The notes: a model not told the origin generated them from the letters alone. Counted from the first letter of the stretch, positions 23,735 to 32,504 are shown. The stretch is 33,681 nt of DNA from Azoarcus sp031556475 (GCA_031556475.1 JAVBSY010000157.1:1-33681), one strand, 5' to 3'. Made by a program: numbers and translations.

Positions 23735-24193
23735 ATGAACCGCTTTCGCCGACGCCTCCTTGCCTGGATTGCGCTGTTCGCAGTGCTGTTCGGCGCGCTG
23801 GCGCCCGCCGTGCAAGCGGCTGCGCGGGTGGCCAGCGCGGGGGCGGACGGGTCTTACCGGTTGGAAATCTGCTCCGCCAGCGGGCAGCACTGGATCACGC
23901 TCAGCGCCAGAGAGGCACGGAAGTTCGGTGACTTTGCCGCCGATTTGCAGCGGAAATCGGGCGGAGTGACAAATGGAAATGACGAGGGAGATGGGACACC
24001 GCTCGCGCATTGTCCGCTGTGCTGCAACTGCGCCGGCATGGCGGGTTTGCCATCCGCTCCACCGCCGCCTTTCGCGCTACCCGCCGGGCCAAGCCTGAAA
24101 CCCGCGCTCTTCTTCGCCACCGCACGGCCGCTTTTCGCCTGGTCGGCGGTACAACCCCGCGCACCTCCGCACGCCACTTCCCTCGCCGCCTGA
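23735..24193 (+). CDS. DUF2946 family exported Cys-rich protein
   Basis: The product has 152 residues. An N-terminal hydrophobic segment ends near AVQAA (signal peptide or anchor). LEICSASG (43-50) and HCPLCCNCAGMAG (92-104) form the Cys/His core characteristic of DUF2946, followed by a Pro-rich stretch. The family is small, periplasmic or membrane-bound, and often found next to TonB receptors and metal genes. A metal-binding role, for example copper, is inference. It is followed by the thioredoxin-like gene and the TonB receptor on the same strand. Confidence 0.78.
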   Translation: MNRFRRRLLAWIALFAVLFGALAPAVQAAARVASAGADGSYRLEICSASGQHWITLSAREARKFGDFAADLQRKSGGVTNGNDEGDGTPLAHCPLCCNCAGMAGLPSAPPPPFALPAGPSLKPALFFATARPLFAWSAVQPRAPPHATSLAA

Positions 24194-24373
24194 CAGGCGG
24201 TTCCCGTTCGCACGCAATCAGGACACACGAGAGCGCCGGCTCGGGCTGGTTTTTTCCGCTGTCGAACGTTTCGTGCCCACCGCGCCAGATACATCTTGCG
24301 TGGCACGAGGGATACCCGGTCCGCCTCGCCCCTTGTCTTCCCGGTTTTCACCCACGTACCGGAGGTGAGCACG

Positions 24374-24877
24374 ATGTCGCTACACACGCTTTTTCTCGTT
24401 CCGCTGTTGTTGTTTTCGTCTTTGTCGGCCGCGGGCGGGTCGCCAGCACATGAAAAGGATGCGACGGTGCGGCTTTTCGTCGCCGGCGGCCTGGAAAGGA
24501 TTACCGCCGCGCGACAGGGGCAGCCTTTCGTGCTGGTCTTCTGGTCCATCGACTGCGTGCACTGCCCGCGGGAACTGAAAACGCTGGGCGAGCTGAAAAA
24601 ACGCCAGCCGCACCTGGATATCGTGCTCGTTGCCGCCGATACACCGGAAAGCGCATCGCGCACGGCCCGGATCGCCGGCCGTTTCGGCCTCGGCCGGGTG
24701 GAACAGTGGGTGTTCGCCGACGACATGCCGGAACGTCTACGCTTCCAGGTCGACCCGAATTGGCACGGTGAACTGCCGCGCACGTATTTCTACGACCGCA
24801 CGCACCACATCGAAGCGGTTTCCGGAATCGTGCCCGAAAACCGGCTGAATGACTGGATCGCCACCAACGTCCGCTGA
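24374..24877 (+). CDS. Thioredoxin-like (TlpA-type) exported protein
   Basis: The product has 167 residues. A signal peptide (LFLVPLLLFSSLSAAGG) precedes a thioredoxin fold: PFVLVFWSIDCVHCPRELKTL with the redox motif Cys61-Val-His-Cys64, and ELPRTYFYD supplying the cis-Pro loop. The motif is CVHC, not the usual CPPC or CGPC. It would act on thiols in the periplasm. A near-consensus GGAGGTGAGC ribosome site fixes the start at 24374. It lies between the Cys-rich DUF2946 gene and the TonB receptor, which suggests it keeps cysteines of these partners reduced (inference). Confidence 0.85.
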   Translation: MSLHTLFLVPLLLFSSLSAAGGSPAHEKDATVRLFVAGGLERITAARQGQPFVLVFWSIDCVHCPRELKTLGELKKRQPHLDIVLVAADTPESASRTARIAGRFGLGRVEQWVFADDMPERLRFQVDPNWHGELPRTYFYDRTHHIEAVSGIVPENRLNDWIATNVR

Positions 24878-24994
24878 GGTCGAGCACCGACGCAGAACGG
24901 TTCCACTGCTCCCGCACAGCGGCGCACCGCGCCATCGCACTCATCGAATTATTCGCATCGGGACCGGCTGCGGCTCTCGATCTGGAGACACTGC

Positions 24995-27310
24995 GTGCTC
25001 AAACCAAAGACATTCCGCTGCCGCGCCCTCGTCGCGGCGCTGGCTTCGCTCGGCGGCCTGCCTCCCGCGCAGGCAGTCGCGGCACAAGCCGAAACGGCCG
25101 AAGCCGCCGAACCCGACAGACAACTCGGCGAAGTCGTCGTCACCGGCGGCGGCACAGCCAGCGCCGTGCCACGCGATCTGCCGGCGGTCAGCGAAGGCGT
25201 GACGGCGGCCCAGATGGAAGAATCGATCAACGTCGTCAACACCGAGGACGCGCTCAAATACCTGCCCAGCCTGCAGATCCGCAAGCGTTTCATCGGCGAC
25301 ACCAACGGCATCGTCGCCTCGCGCTCGTCGGGCACGCTGGTCAGCGCCCGTTCGCTGGTCTATGCGGACAACCTGCTGCTCTCCAACCTGCTCGGCAACG
25401 GCTACGCCTATCCGCCACGCTGGGGGCTGGTGACGCCTGAAGAAATCGAGCGCGTGGATGTCGTCTACGGCCCGTTCTCGGCCGCTTACCCAGGCAACGC
25501 GATGGGCGCGGTAATCGACATGACGACGCGCATGCCCGACCAGTTCGAAGCGCACGTCACGGCGCAACGCTTCTGGCAGGACTTCGATCTGTACGGCACC
25601 GACGCGAGCTACGCCGGACACCAACTCAGCGCCGCGCTCGGCAGCCGCCAGAACGAACTGTCGTGGTGGGTGAATTTCAACCACCTGGATAGCTGGGGGC
25701 AGCCGATGGGTTTCGTCACCAAGCCGCTATCGACCACGCCGGCCAGCGGCAGCGAGGTGAGCGGCGCCGTTCCCGACCGCGACCCCAACGGCGACGCACG
25801 CTTGATACTGGGCGCGACCAGCATCACGCACACGGTGCAGGATCACGCCAAGCTCAAGCTTGCCTACGATTTCACCCCCCAGTTGCAAGCCAGCTACACG
25901 CTCGGCTGGTGGCGCAACGACGCGGATAGCGACGTCGAGTCCTACCTGCGCGACACCGCCGGCAACCCCGTTTATAGCGGCAAGGTGAACATCGGCGGCA
26001 ATCAGTACAACATTGCCGCCACCGATTTCGGCCCGTCCCGATCCGAGCAGGAACATTGGCTGCACGGCCTCGCGCTGAAAACCAAAACCGGTGGCGAATG
26101 GGATTGGGAAGCCGCCGCCAGCCTCTACGACTACGGCAAGGACATTACGCGCGCGCCCACCGTGGCCGTGCCGGCGGCATGGAACGGCGCCGCGCCCGGA
26201 CGCATCACCGACATGGACGGCACCGGCTGGCATACGTTCGACCTGCGCGGCAACTGGCGCCCAGGGCTGGCCGAAGGGGCGCACGCGGTGAGCTTCGGCT
26301 ACCACTACGACCTTTACGAGCTGGACACGCTGGTTTCCGACACCGCCGACTGGCTGCACGGCAACGCCGGCCCCCGGCGTTCCGCCTTCGCCGGCAAGAC
26401 CGAGACGCAGGCGCTGTACGCGCAGGACGCGTGGCGCTTCATGCCCGACTGGAAGCTGACGCTCGGCGGCCGCCTCGAACACTGGCGCGCATTCGACGGC
26501 GCCATTTCCGACACCGCCAACACCCTCGACTACGACGCGCGCCGCGAAACCTTCTTTTCACCCAAGGCGGCGTTGTCCTTCCAGGCCTCTCCGCTATGGG
26601 CACTGCGCTTCTCGCTCGCGCGCGCCTACCGCATGCCAACGGTCGCCGAGTTGTACCAGGGCAGCATCAACCTCGACACCATCGTCAACAACGACCCCAA
26701 CCTGAAACCGGAAAAGGCGCTATCCGCCGAACTGACCGCCGAGCGCGACCTGGGCAACGGCCTGCTGCGCATCTCCCTGTTCCAGGAAAACGCCAAGGAC
26801 GCGCTCTACTCGCAAACCAACGTCACCGTGATTCCCAACATCACCAACATCCAGAACATCGACGAGATCCGCACGCGCGGCATCGAAATCGCCTATCAGG
26901 GCGTGGATGTGGGCATTCCCGGGCTGGACCTGAGCGGCAGCGTGACCTACGCCAATTCCGAGATCACCAAAAACGACAAGGCCCCCGCCACGGTCGGCAA
27001 CAGACAGCCGCGCGTGCCCGACTGGCGCGCCACATTCGTCGCCACCTACCGGCAAGGCGACCGCCTTGCCTACACGCTGGCCGCACGCTACAGCGGCCGC
27101 CAGTACAACACCCTGACCAACACCGACACCCATTCCGACACCTATGGCGGCGTCAGCCGCTACTTCGTCGTCGACGCGCGCATGCTCTACCGCCTCGCCA
27201 GACAGTGGAACTTCGCGCTCGGCATCGACAACCTCAACAACGAGCGCTACTACGTCGCCCACCCCTACCCGCAACGCACCGTCGTCGCCGAACTCAAGTT
27301 CGATTATTGA
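24995..27310 (+). CDS. TonB-dependent outer-membrane receptor, ligand unknown
   Basis: The product has 771 residues and starts with GTG at 24995; GGAGA lies 8 bases before it. A signal peptide runs to about residue 30, and LGEVVVTGG (44-52) is a TonB box-like segment. The plug domain has NTEDALKYLPSLQIRKRF, YADNLLLSNLLGNGYAYPPRWGLVTPEEIERVDVVYGPFSAAYPGNAMGAVIDMTTR, and the barrel ends at VVAELKFDY, with the C-terminal aromatic residue expected for outer-membrane insertion. The substrate is not evident. It is the third gene of DUF2946 / thioredoxin-like / receptor / BNR propeller; a metal chelate is my inference. No iron sigma or Fur-type site was noticed. Confidence 0.9.
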   Translation: MLKPKTFRCRALVAALASLGGLPPAQAVAAQAETAEAAEPDRQLGEVVVTGGGTASAVPRDLPAVSEGVTAAQMEESINVVNTEDALKYLPSLQIRKRFIGDTNGIVASRSSGTLVSARSLVYADNLLLSNLLGNGYAYPPRWGLVTPEEIERVDVVYGPFSAAYPGNAMGAVIDMTTRMPDQFEAHVTAQRFWQDFDLYGTDASYAGHQLSAALGSRQNELSWWVNFNHLDSWGQPMGFVTKPLSTTPASGSEVSGAVPDRDPNGDARLILGATSITHTVQDHAKLKLAYDFTPQLQASYTLGWWRNDADSDVESYLRDTAGNPVYSGKVNIGGNQYNIAATDFGPSRSEQEHWLHGLALKTKTGGEWDWEAAASLYDYGKDITRAPTVAVPAAWNGAAPGRITDMDGTGWHTFDLRGNWRPGLAEGAHAVSFGYHYDLYELDTLVSDTADWLHGNAGPRRSAFAGKTETQALYAQDAWRFMPDWKLTLGGRLEHWRAFDGAISDTANTLDYDARRETFFSPKAALSFQASPLWALRFSLARAYRMPTVAELYQGSINLDTIVNNDPNLKPEKALSAELTAERDLGNGLLRISLFQENAKDALYSQTNVTVIPNITNIQNIDEIRTRGIEIAYQGVDVGIPGLDLSGSVTYANSEITKNDKAPATVGNRQPRVPDWRATFVATYRQGDRLAYTLAARYSGRQYNTLTNTDTHSDTYGGVSRYFVVDARMLYRLARQWNFALGIDNLNNERYYVAHPYPQRTVVAELKFDY

Positions 27311-27345
27311 ACCGATTACAGATGATCCGCCCCCACGGAGAAACC

Positions 27346-28575
27346 ATGATGATCCGCACGCTTTCCCGCATCGCATCCCCCGCCGCCTTGCTCGCTTGCG
27401 GCGCTTTACTGTCCGGCGCGGCCGGCATCTGCATGGCCGATATGCCGCACGCGCATGGCGCCGCCGCCACGCGCAAAGCGGCACGCCCGGAACTGGGCAC
27501 ATCCGCCGCCTTCGCGCCGGACGGCAGCCTTTACGCCGTCAGCAAGGAGGGCGAACACCTGCTGCTCCAACGTAGCGGCGACGAAGGACAAAGCTGGTCG
27601 CCGCCGATCACGGTCAACGCCAAGCCCGAGGCCATTTCCGCAGACGGCGAAAACCGCCCGAAGATCGCTTTCGCACGCGACGGTGCCATTCTTTTGACAT
27701 GGACGAAACCGCTCGGCAAACCCTACTCGGGCGAAATCCGCTTCGCCCGCGCAGGCGATGGTCAACATTTCGACCCACCCGTCACCGTGCATCGGGACCG
27801 CGCCGAAATCACCCACCGCTTCGAATCGCTGCTCGTGGCCGGCGACGGGCGCATCGTTGTCGCCTGGATCGACAAACGCGACCTGATCGCCGCCGAAAAA
27901 TCCGCCACTCCCTACCGTGGCACGGCCATCTACGCCGCCATCTCCACCGACGGCGGCCACAGCTTCCAACCGGAACGAAAAATCGCCGACCACTCCTGCG
28001 AATGCTGCCGCATCGCCACCGCCGTCGATACCGACGGCGCACCGCTACTGATGTGGCGGCACGTTTTCGAATCCGACGAACGCGATCACGCCCTCACGCG
28101 CCTGAACGCGGATGGCACACCACAGACGATCCAGCGTGCCACCTTCGACCACTGGAAACTCGACGGCTGCCCACACCACGGCCCTTCGCTGGCGGTGGAT
28201 GCCAACGGCACGCGCCATGCCGTCTGGTTCAACCAGAAAGAAGGCGAGGGCCATGTGTTCTACGGCCGGCTGGAGAAGAACGACGACACGCTTACCGTCG
28301 CCGGGCAACGCCCCATCGGCGGCCCGCGTGCCGAACACGCCGACCTGGCAACCACCGGTAACCGCCTTGCCATCGTGTGGAAGGAGTTCGACGGCGAAAA
28401 AGCCCGTCTGCGTGCCGAGGTATCGGACGATGGCGGCCACACCTTCCACGCCCTCGAACTCGCCGCCACCGACGGCGCCAGCGATCAGCCGCGCGCGCTG
28501 ACACGCAGCAACGAACTATTCGCCTTCTGGCGTAGTGAGCGCGAGGGGATGCGGGTGTTTCGGTTGAGTCCGTAA
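27346..28575 (+). CDS. Exported BNR/sialidase-like beta-propeller with Cys cluster
   Basis: The product has 409 residues. A signal peptide ends near GICMADM. Three Asp-box (BNR) motifs are visible: SGDEGQSW (77-84), STDGGHSF (200-207) and SDDGGHTF (360-367), indicating a six-blade sialidase-type propeller. The sialidase catalytic set (Arg triad, Tyr/Glu) is not evident, so enzymatic sialidase activity is doubtful. SCECCR (217-222) and GCPHHGP (274-280) are Cys/His clusters that could bind metal. GGAG (27337-27340) precedes the ATG at 27346; a second ATG follows directly. It is 35 bases after the TonB receptor and is the last gene of that operon. Confidence 0.82.
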   Translation: MMIRTLSRIASPAALLACGALLSGAAGICMADMPHAHGAAATRKAARPELGTSAAFAPDGSLYAVSKEGEHLLLQRSGDEGQSWSPPITVNAKPEAISADGENRPKIAFARDGAILLTWTKPLGKPYSGEIRFARAGDGQHFDPPVTVHRDRAEITHRFESLLVAGDGRIVVAWIDKRDLIAAEKSATPYRGTAIYAAISTDGGHSFQPERKIADHSCECCRIATAVDTDGAPLLMWRHVFESDERDHALTRLNADGTPQTIQRATFDHWKLDGCPHHGPSLAVDANGTRHAVWFNQKEGEGHVFYGRLEKNDDTLTVAGQRPIGGPRAEHADLATTGNRLAIVWKEFDGEKARLRAEVSDDGGHTFHALELAATDGASDQPRALTRSNELFAFWRSEREGMRVFRLSP

Positions 28576-28608
28576 GCCATACAGACGAAGGAAAGGGATG
28601 ACGTTTCA

Positions 28609-28634
28609 ACCCCACACGCTTGTGGGGTATTCTT
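28609..28634 (+). terminator. Rho-independent terminator after the TonB receptor operon
   Basis: ACCCCACA (28609-28616) and TGTGGGGT (28621-28628) form a perfect 8-bp stem with loop CGCT, followed by ATTCTT on the plus strand. It lies 33 bases after the propeller stop and before the convergent LRAT-vWA gene. The T-run is imperfect, and it has none on the minus side. Confidence 0.65.
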
Positions 28635-28693
28635 GCACGTCGGCAGAACGCTCCAGAAACGGCTTGGTTCGATCAGGATGCGCGAACAAAACC

Positions 28694-30331
28694 CTATAAC
28701 ACCACAACCTCGTCGCTGAACGCATCCCCAGATCTAGTACCGGCACAAAGCACGGAATAAACCATGCAGTCCAGCGATTTTTTTTGCGCCTTCACCATCG
28801 TCGTGAATTCAGGCGACGGACTACAATCGCCATCAGAAATCATCAGCACATCGGCCTTCTTGTAATCACCCTGTAAAGCGATGATCTCGAAGGCCCGTTT
28901 CAGCGGCGTCTCAAAATCCGTTCCGCCGCCAAAACCCTGCCGCAAGAACTTCAGCAGACTTGCCGAATCATTTTGCCGAACCATGGAGAATTCGCGAATT
29001 TCTCCATTCCCGCCAAACAACAACACATGCAGCGAGCGGTCCTCTTTTTTCAGAATTCCGGCTATCGCCAGCAATAACGCCTTGGCCTTCAGAAGTGGGG
29101 CACCTTGCATACTCCCCGAGGTATCCAGGCAGGCAACCACTGGCCCCGTGCGTTTCCTGCTGGTTTCAACATCTTCTCCACTGGTGAAAGACATGCCTTT
29201 CAGTTCATACGACAGTAGGCTTTTTTCCAACAGCCGGGCGTAGAAGAGAACCTCCAGTGTTTCATCTTCCAAATTCAGGAGTTCGCTGGGCAGCATCCGC
29301 ATCACATCGTCACTGCGATGCGTGCCGTGGATTTCGCTTCTGCTGGCTTGCGGAATCCGGGTCTGTTTCTTCTTTTCTTCTGAAATGTAGTGTCGCCCCA
29401 TTTTTCGGGCGAGCGATTTGATCTGTGCGTTGCTCTGGAGCGCTTTTGCCAGCTCGGAAAAATCATCCGTGCAGGCCTGAAGGTCCGCATACGAAAAACT
29501 CGCACCGGGGCACGAGTCCAGAAACTGTTTCACCTCTTCATATTTTTGCGAAATATCCGACAAAGTTTGGCGGAACATTTCCAGGTGCAGACGAATATAC
29601 CCGGGGATATTTTCGTCGGAAATTTCGGTCTCATACGCCTGCGTCGCCACGAGTTCGGCCCGAATCTGCTTCATGGTCATGGGGTCGAGCGGCAGATTCC
29701 TAAAATAATCGCCATGGGCCTGCCAATCCGGTTCGGGCACCGGCTCATGGTTCGCGTTGTTATCCCAATCCCACAAACGCCACTTCGTCGCACCTAGCTT
29801 TTTCCATGCCGTACCCTTTAATCGGCCTAATGTCGGCTCCCAAGTTTCAACGGGAAAAGTCGACCACATACCCTCCCACAATGAACTGTCGAGGTCCACA
29901 CAATTCACACATTTTCTTGAAAAATCGTGGCAATTGTTGACAATCAGGCCATAAAACGCCCGCTCGCCCACATGTTTCTTGGCACCACATGCTACTGAAG
30001 GGTGTCCGACCGCGCCGTAGTGATCGCAGGAGACATAGATCTTGCGTCCCAGCACACTTTTTGAGGTGAAATCACGCGGGTCGCTGCATTTCACCACGCT
30101 CTCGGCCAACCCATCGACCACGATATTCGATATTTTCCCATCGCCGATATAAATGCCCGAGTGCTCCACCGCAACCCACAAATCGCAATACAGCACGCTG
30201 CCCGGCACCGGTAAGATCTTTTCGCGAAATGCGCTGTCAATAAAATACTTGAGCTGCTTCAAACCTAGCCGAATGGCTATCGCGAACACCTTTGTTCCAG
30301 GCTGAACCGCCTTGACAAGGGCGGAGAGCAT
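28694..30331 (-). CDS. LRAT/NlpC-P60-like domain fused to ViaA-like vWA domain
   Basis: The product has 545 residues. Residues about 40-145 form an LRAT-type (permuted papain fold) domain: VPGSVLYCDLWVAVEHSGIYIGDG, with His57 in HSGIYIGDG as in the HWAIYVGDG motif of H-rev107-like enzymes, Asn69 where those have a second His, and Cys134 in NNCHDF, equivalent to the NCEHF nucleophile. A helical middle (about 215-390) resembles ViaA-type partners. The C-terminal vWA domain (about 397-530) has an intact MIDAS: DTSGSM (403-408), Thr471 in GGGTD and Asp500 in SDGD. I infer a MoxR partner protein whose N-terminal domain is a thiol hydrolase or acyltransferase effector. It starts 13 bases after the AAA+ gene stop. 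No membrane segment or signal peptide is obvious. Confidence 0.85.
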   Translation of the reverse strand: MLSALVKAVQPGTKVFAIAIRLGLKQLKYFIDSAFREKILPVPGSVLYCDLWVAVEHSGIYIGDGKISNIVVDGLAESVVKCSDPRDFTSKSVLGRKIYVSCDHYGAVGHPSVACGAKKHVGERAFYGLIVNNCHDFSRKCVNCVDLDSSLWEGMWSTFPVETWEPTLGRLKGTAWKKLGATKWRLWDWDNNANHEPVPEPDWQAHGDYFRNLPLDPMTMKQIRAELVATQAYETEISDENIPGYIRLHLEMFRQTLSDISQKYEEVKQFLDSCPGASFSYADLQACTDDFSELAKALQSNAQIKSLARKMGRHYISEEKKKQTRIPQASRSEIHGTHRSDDVMRMLPSELLNLEDETLEVLFYARLLEKSLLSYELKGMSFTSGEDVETSRKRTGPVVACLDTSGSMQGAPLLKAKALLLAIAGILKKEDRSLHVLLFGGNGEIREFSMVRQNDSASLLKFLRQGFGGGTDFETPLKRAFEIIALQGDYKKADVLMISDGDCSPSPEFTTMVKAQKKSLDCMVYSVLCAGTRSGDAFSDEVVVL

Positions 30332-30344
30332 TGGACCGGGTTCC

Positions 30345-32504
30345 CTACAACCAAAGGTTGGCGCGCACTTGCTGGGTAAGTAAATCCGTCACGCGCTTTT
30401 TTTGCATTGCGGGGTGCGCCCAATACGCTGCGGTACCGGCATGTGCCGAGCGTAGCGCGGGCCTGTCATTTTTGTCATCCCATTGCCACACTGTATCGAA
30501 GTCCCAACCAAGGGTGTATTCAAAAAAACGCTGCTTGAACAAAATCGGTGAAATGCTTTTTCCGTCACGCCCATCGATATCATCCGTGCCTCGATTACTA
30601 TCAATTGAAGCATTGTTTTCCAGCATGGATGCACTATCTGCCTTCCCTATAAGGCGGAATATTTCAATTTCTTCCGAAATTTGCTCCAATTTACCTACAG
30701 CACATCCGCGAATAATGCTGACGTTACAGTCCGATGCAATGCCGGAAAAATATCCCTTTGACACTACGCTCTTGCGACACTCAAACTTTCCGCTGACGAA
30801 ACACCGCTCAACCACACTACCTTCGGTCAGGACATTAGCAATGCCACCACGGTTTTTGTTCGTACTGGAGCTTATACCCGCTAGAGCGGAAACTTCGTAT
30901 TGCTTCTGATCGCTTACCACCAGACAATCAGTGATGACACTGTTGACCGCTGTGCCGTCTATCAAGCTATCGCCCGAATGGCATACAGAAACTATGCATT
31001 TCGTTACCTCGCCATTTATCAGGCTACGGCCTGCCTGGCAGGCAGTGACTATGCAGCCGGTTGCTGTGCCATTTATCAGGCTACGGCCTGCCAGGCAGGC
31101 AGTGACTGTGCAGCCGGTTGCCTTGTCCTTGATCAGATCAGCATTAGTCCGGCAGTTGATAATATGGCTGTCATCGACGACAGCAGTAAGACGCACGCCC
31201 TCCAGTTTGAGGTTTGTAATGCTGGACTGCGGCTGGATGCTGCTGAAAAGCTCGCGCCAACCTGTTTCTGTTGAATCTAGCCGACCCTTATCACTTTGAG
31301 CTTTCCTGTATTCCGTTGTGTGTCCATCGCCATCGTAATGCCCCTTGAAGGGAATGGCTCGCCACGAATTGATTCCAGAGCAATCGACGTCAGCAGTTTG
31401 CCGAAAGTAATAGCCTTGCAAGCCCACATCCGGACGGCTCAGATCCATGAGTTCTTCGACTGTCTGAATCAACAGCGGATCCTGCTCAGTGCCGCTTCCC
31501 CTAAGTCCTTTGACCACGTTTTCTGGCTTACCGCTGGTGTCGGCCGGCATCTTAGGCATTTCGATTGTGACGTCATCTCCCGCCACGGGTCGACTGAAGC
31601 TGCGCAAGATATTCCGAATGAGTTCACCCACCTTGGGGGCGTTTTCCTGGTGATTCCACAGGCAGTCTTTCAGCAGAAAGACATCGGACAGATCGACTTC
31701 GTCGCGCCCATTCGTGGCCGCGGATACACAAAGCAGCTTGATCACTTTCGTCAAGCGGCGATCTGACAAGACCTCGCGGCGGTCTTCCTTGAACGTTTCC
31801 CTGTGCTGTATCCAGATGCGTTGTACGGCTTCCTCAATTTCTGACGGAATAACGATGGCCTTGGCGGCGCGCTGAATGCCCTCCAGGTCGGCCACACCAA
31901 GTTTGGTCAGGGCGGGGGGAGCCGAGCCGGCGTTTTTGAACAGTTGCAAAAGCTTGTCCGGCTTGACGTAATCGACAAAACTGCGCACCAGGAAGCGGTC
32001 GTACAGTGCGCTGAGTTCCTCCTGATCGGTAGGCAATTCATTGGAAGCCGCGATCAATGCCTGCAAAGGCACCTTTTGCGGTTCGGCGCCATTGTGATAG
32101 AGGCGCTCGTTCAGAATCGTCAGCAGCGCGTTGAGAATGGACGAACTGGCTTTGAAAATCTCATCCAGAAACGCCATTTTCACCGTCGGCAAATAACCCG
32201 CCGTGTTGCGCTTGAATCGATCCGCTTTGAGTTCGGTGATCGACAATGGCCCGAAAATTTCTTCCGGCGTCGAGAATTTGGTCAGCAGATACTCAAAATA
32301 AGCACCGACATCGGAATTGTTGTTGTCATAAACAAAACTATTCGCAACACGTCGCGCAATTTCGCTTTTTCCCGTGCCTGGAGGACCAATCAGGATCAGA
32401 TTTTCTCCTGCCAACACGGTAAGCAGCGCGGTTTTTAAGGTGCTTTCACGGTCAACCAGTCCGTGGTTGAGTTGTCTCAGCAGAGTTTTGATTTTTTGTT
32501 TCAT
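30345..32504 (-). CDS. MoxR/RavA-type AAA+ ATPase with C-terminal GLUG-like beta-solenoid
   Basis: The product has 719 residues from the ATG at 32504, which has GGTGG just upstream; the in-frame ATG at 32525 has no such site. The AAA+ part (about 1-305) has Walker A GPPGTGKS (40-47), Walker B MAFLDE (110-115), sensor-1 Asn155, arginine-finger candidates Arg170/174 and a RavA-like sensor-2 LSDRRLTK (247-254). From about 332 the protein changes character: GLRGSGTEQDPLLIQTVEELMDLS, ADVDCSGINSWRAIPFKGHYDGDGH, SSITNLKLEGV, then 19-residue coils with a Cys ladder, and finally GWDFDTVWQWDDKNDRPALR (665-684). This is the pattern of GLUG-motif solenoids, usually found in secreted or surface proteins. 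Here it takes the place of the RavA LARA domain. No signal peptide is present. Confidence 0.88.
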   Translation of the reverse strand: MKQKIKTLLRQLNHGLVDRESTLKTALLTVLAGENLILIGPPGTGKSEIARRVANSFVYDNNNSDVGAYFEYLLTKFSTPEEIFGPLSITELKADRFKRNTAGYLPTVKMAFLDEIFKASSSILNALLTILNERLYHNGAEPQKVPLQALIAASNELPTDQEELSALYDRFLVRSFVDYVKPDKLLQLFKNAGSAPPALTKLGVADLEGIQRAAKAIVIPSEIEEAVQRIWIQHRETFKEDRREVLSDRRLTKVIKLLCVSAATNGRDEVDLSDVFLLKDCLWNHQENAPKVGELIRNILRSFSRPVAGDDVTIEMPKMPADTSGKPENVVKGLRGSGTEQDPLLIQTVEELMDLSRPDVGLQGYYFRQTADVDCSGINSWRAIPFKGHYDGDGHTTEYRKAQSDKGRLDSTETGWRELFSSIQPQSSITNLKLEGVRLTAVVDDSHIINCRTNADLIKDKATGCTVTACLAGRSLINGTATGCIVTACQAGRSLINGEVTKCIVSVCHSGDSLIDGTAVNSVITDCLVVSDQKQYEVSALAGISSSTNKNRGGIANVLTEGSVVERCFVSGKFECRKSVVSKGYFSGIASDCNVSIIRGCAVGKLEQISEEIEIFRLIGKADSASMLENNASIDSNRGTDDIDGRDGKSISPILFKQRFFEYTLGWDFDTVWQWDDKNDRPALRSAHAGTAAYWAHPAMQKKRVTDLLTQQVRANLWL
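31012..31125. repeat. Two tandem 57-bp units inside the solenoid
   Basis: Units at 31012-31068 and 31069-31125 match at 53 of 57 positions by hand alignment. They encode consecutive 19-residue coils (about residues 461-498 of the ATPase). Each unit contains the 15-base palindrome GCCTGCC-N-GGCAGGC (31029-31043 and 31086-31100), with T or A in the centre. More diverged coils flank them on both sides. Confidence 0.9.

Noticed and set aside
26056..27345. N-terminal extension of the BNR propeller frame back into the TonB receptor
   Set aside because: This part overlaps the receptor in another frame and is Arg-rich nonsense. The signal peptide and GGAG site mark the start at 27346.
31012..31125. 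Tandem repeats as a possible CRISPR array
   Set aside because: There are only two units with no unique spacers between them, they are in frame within a coding sequence and encode solenoid coils.
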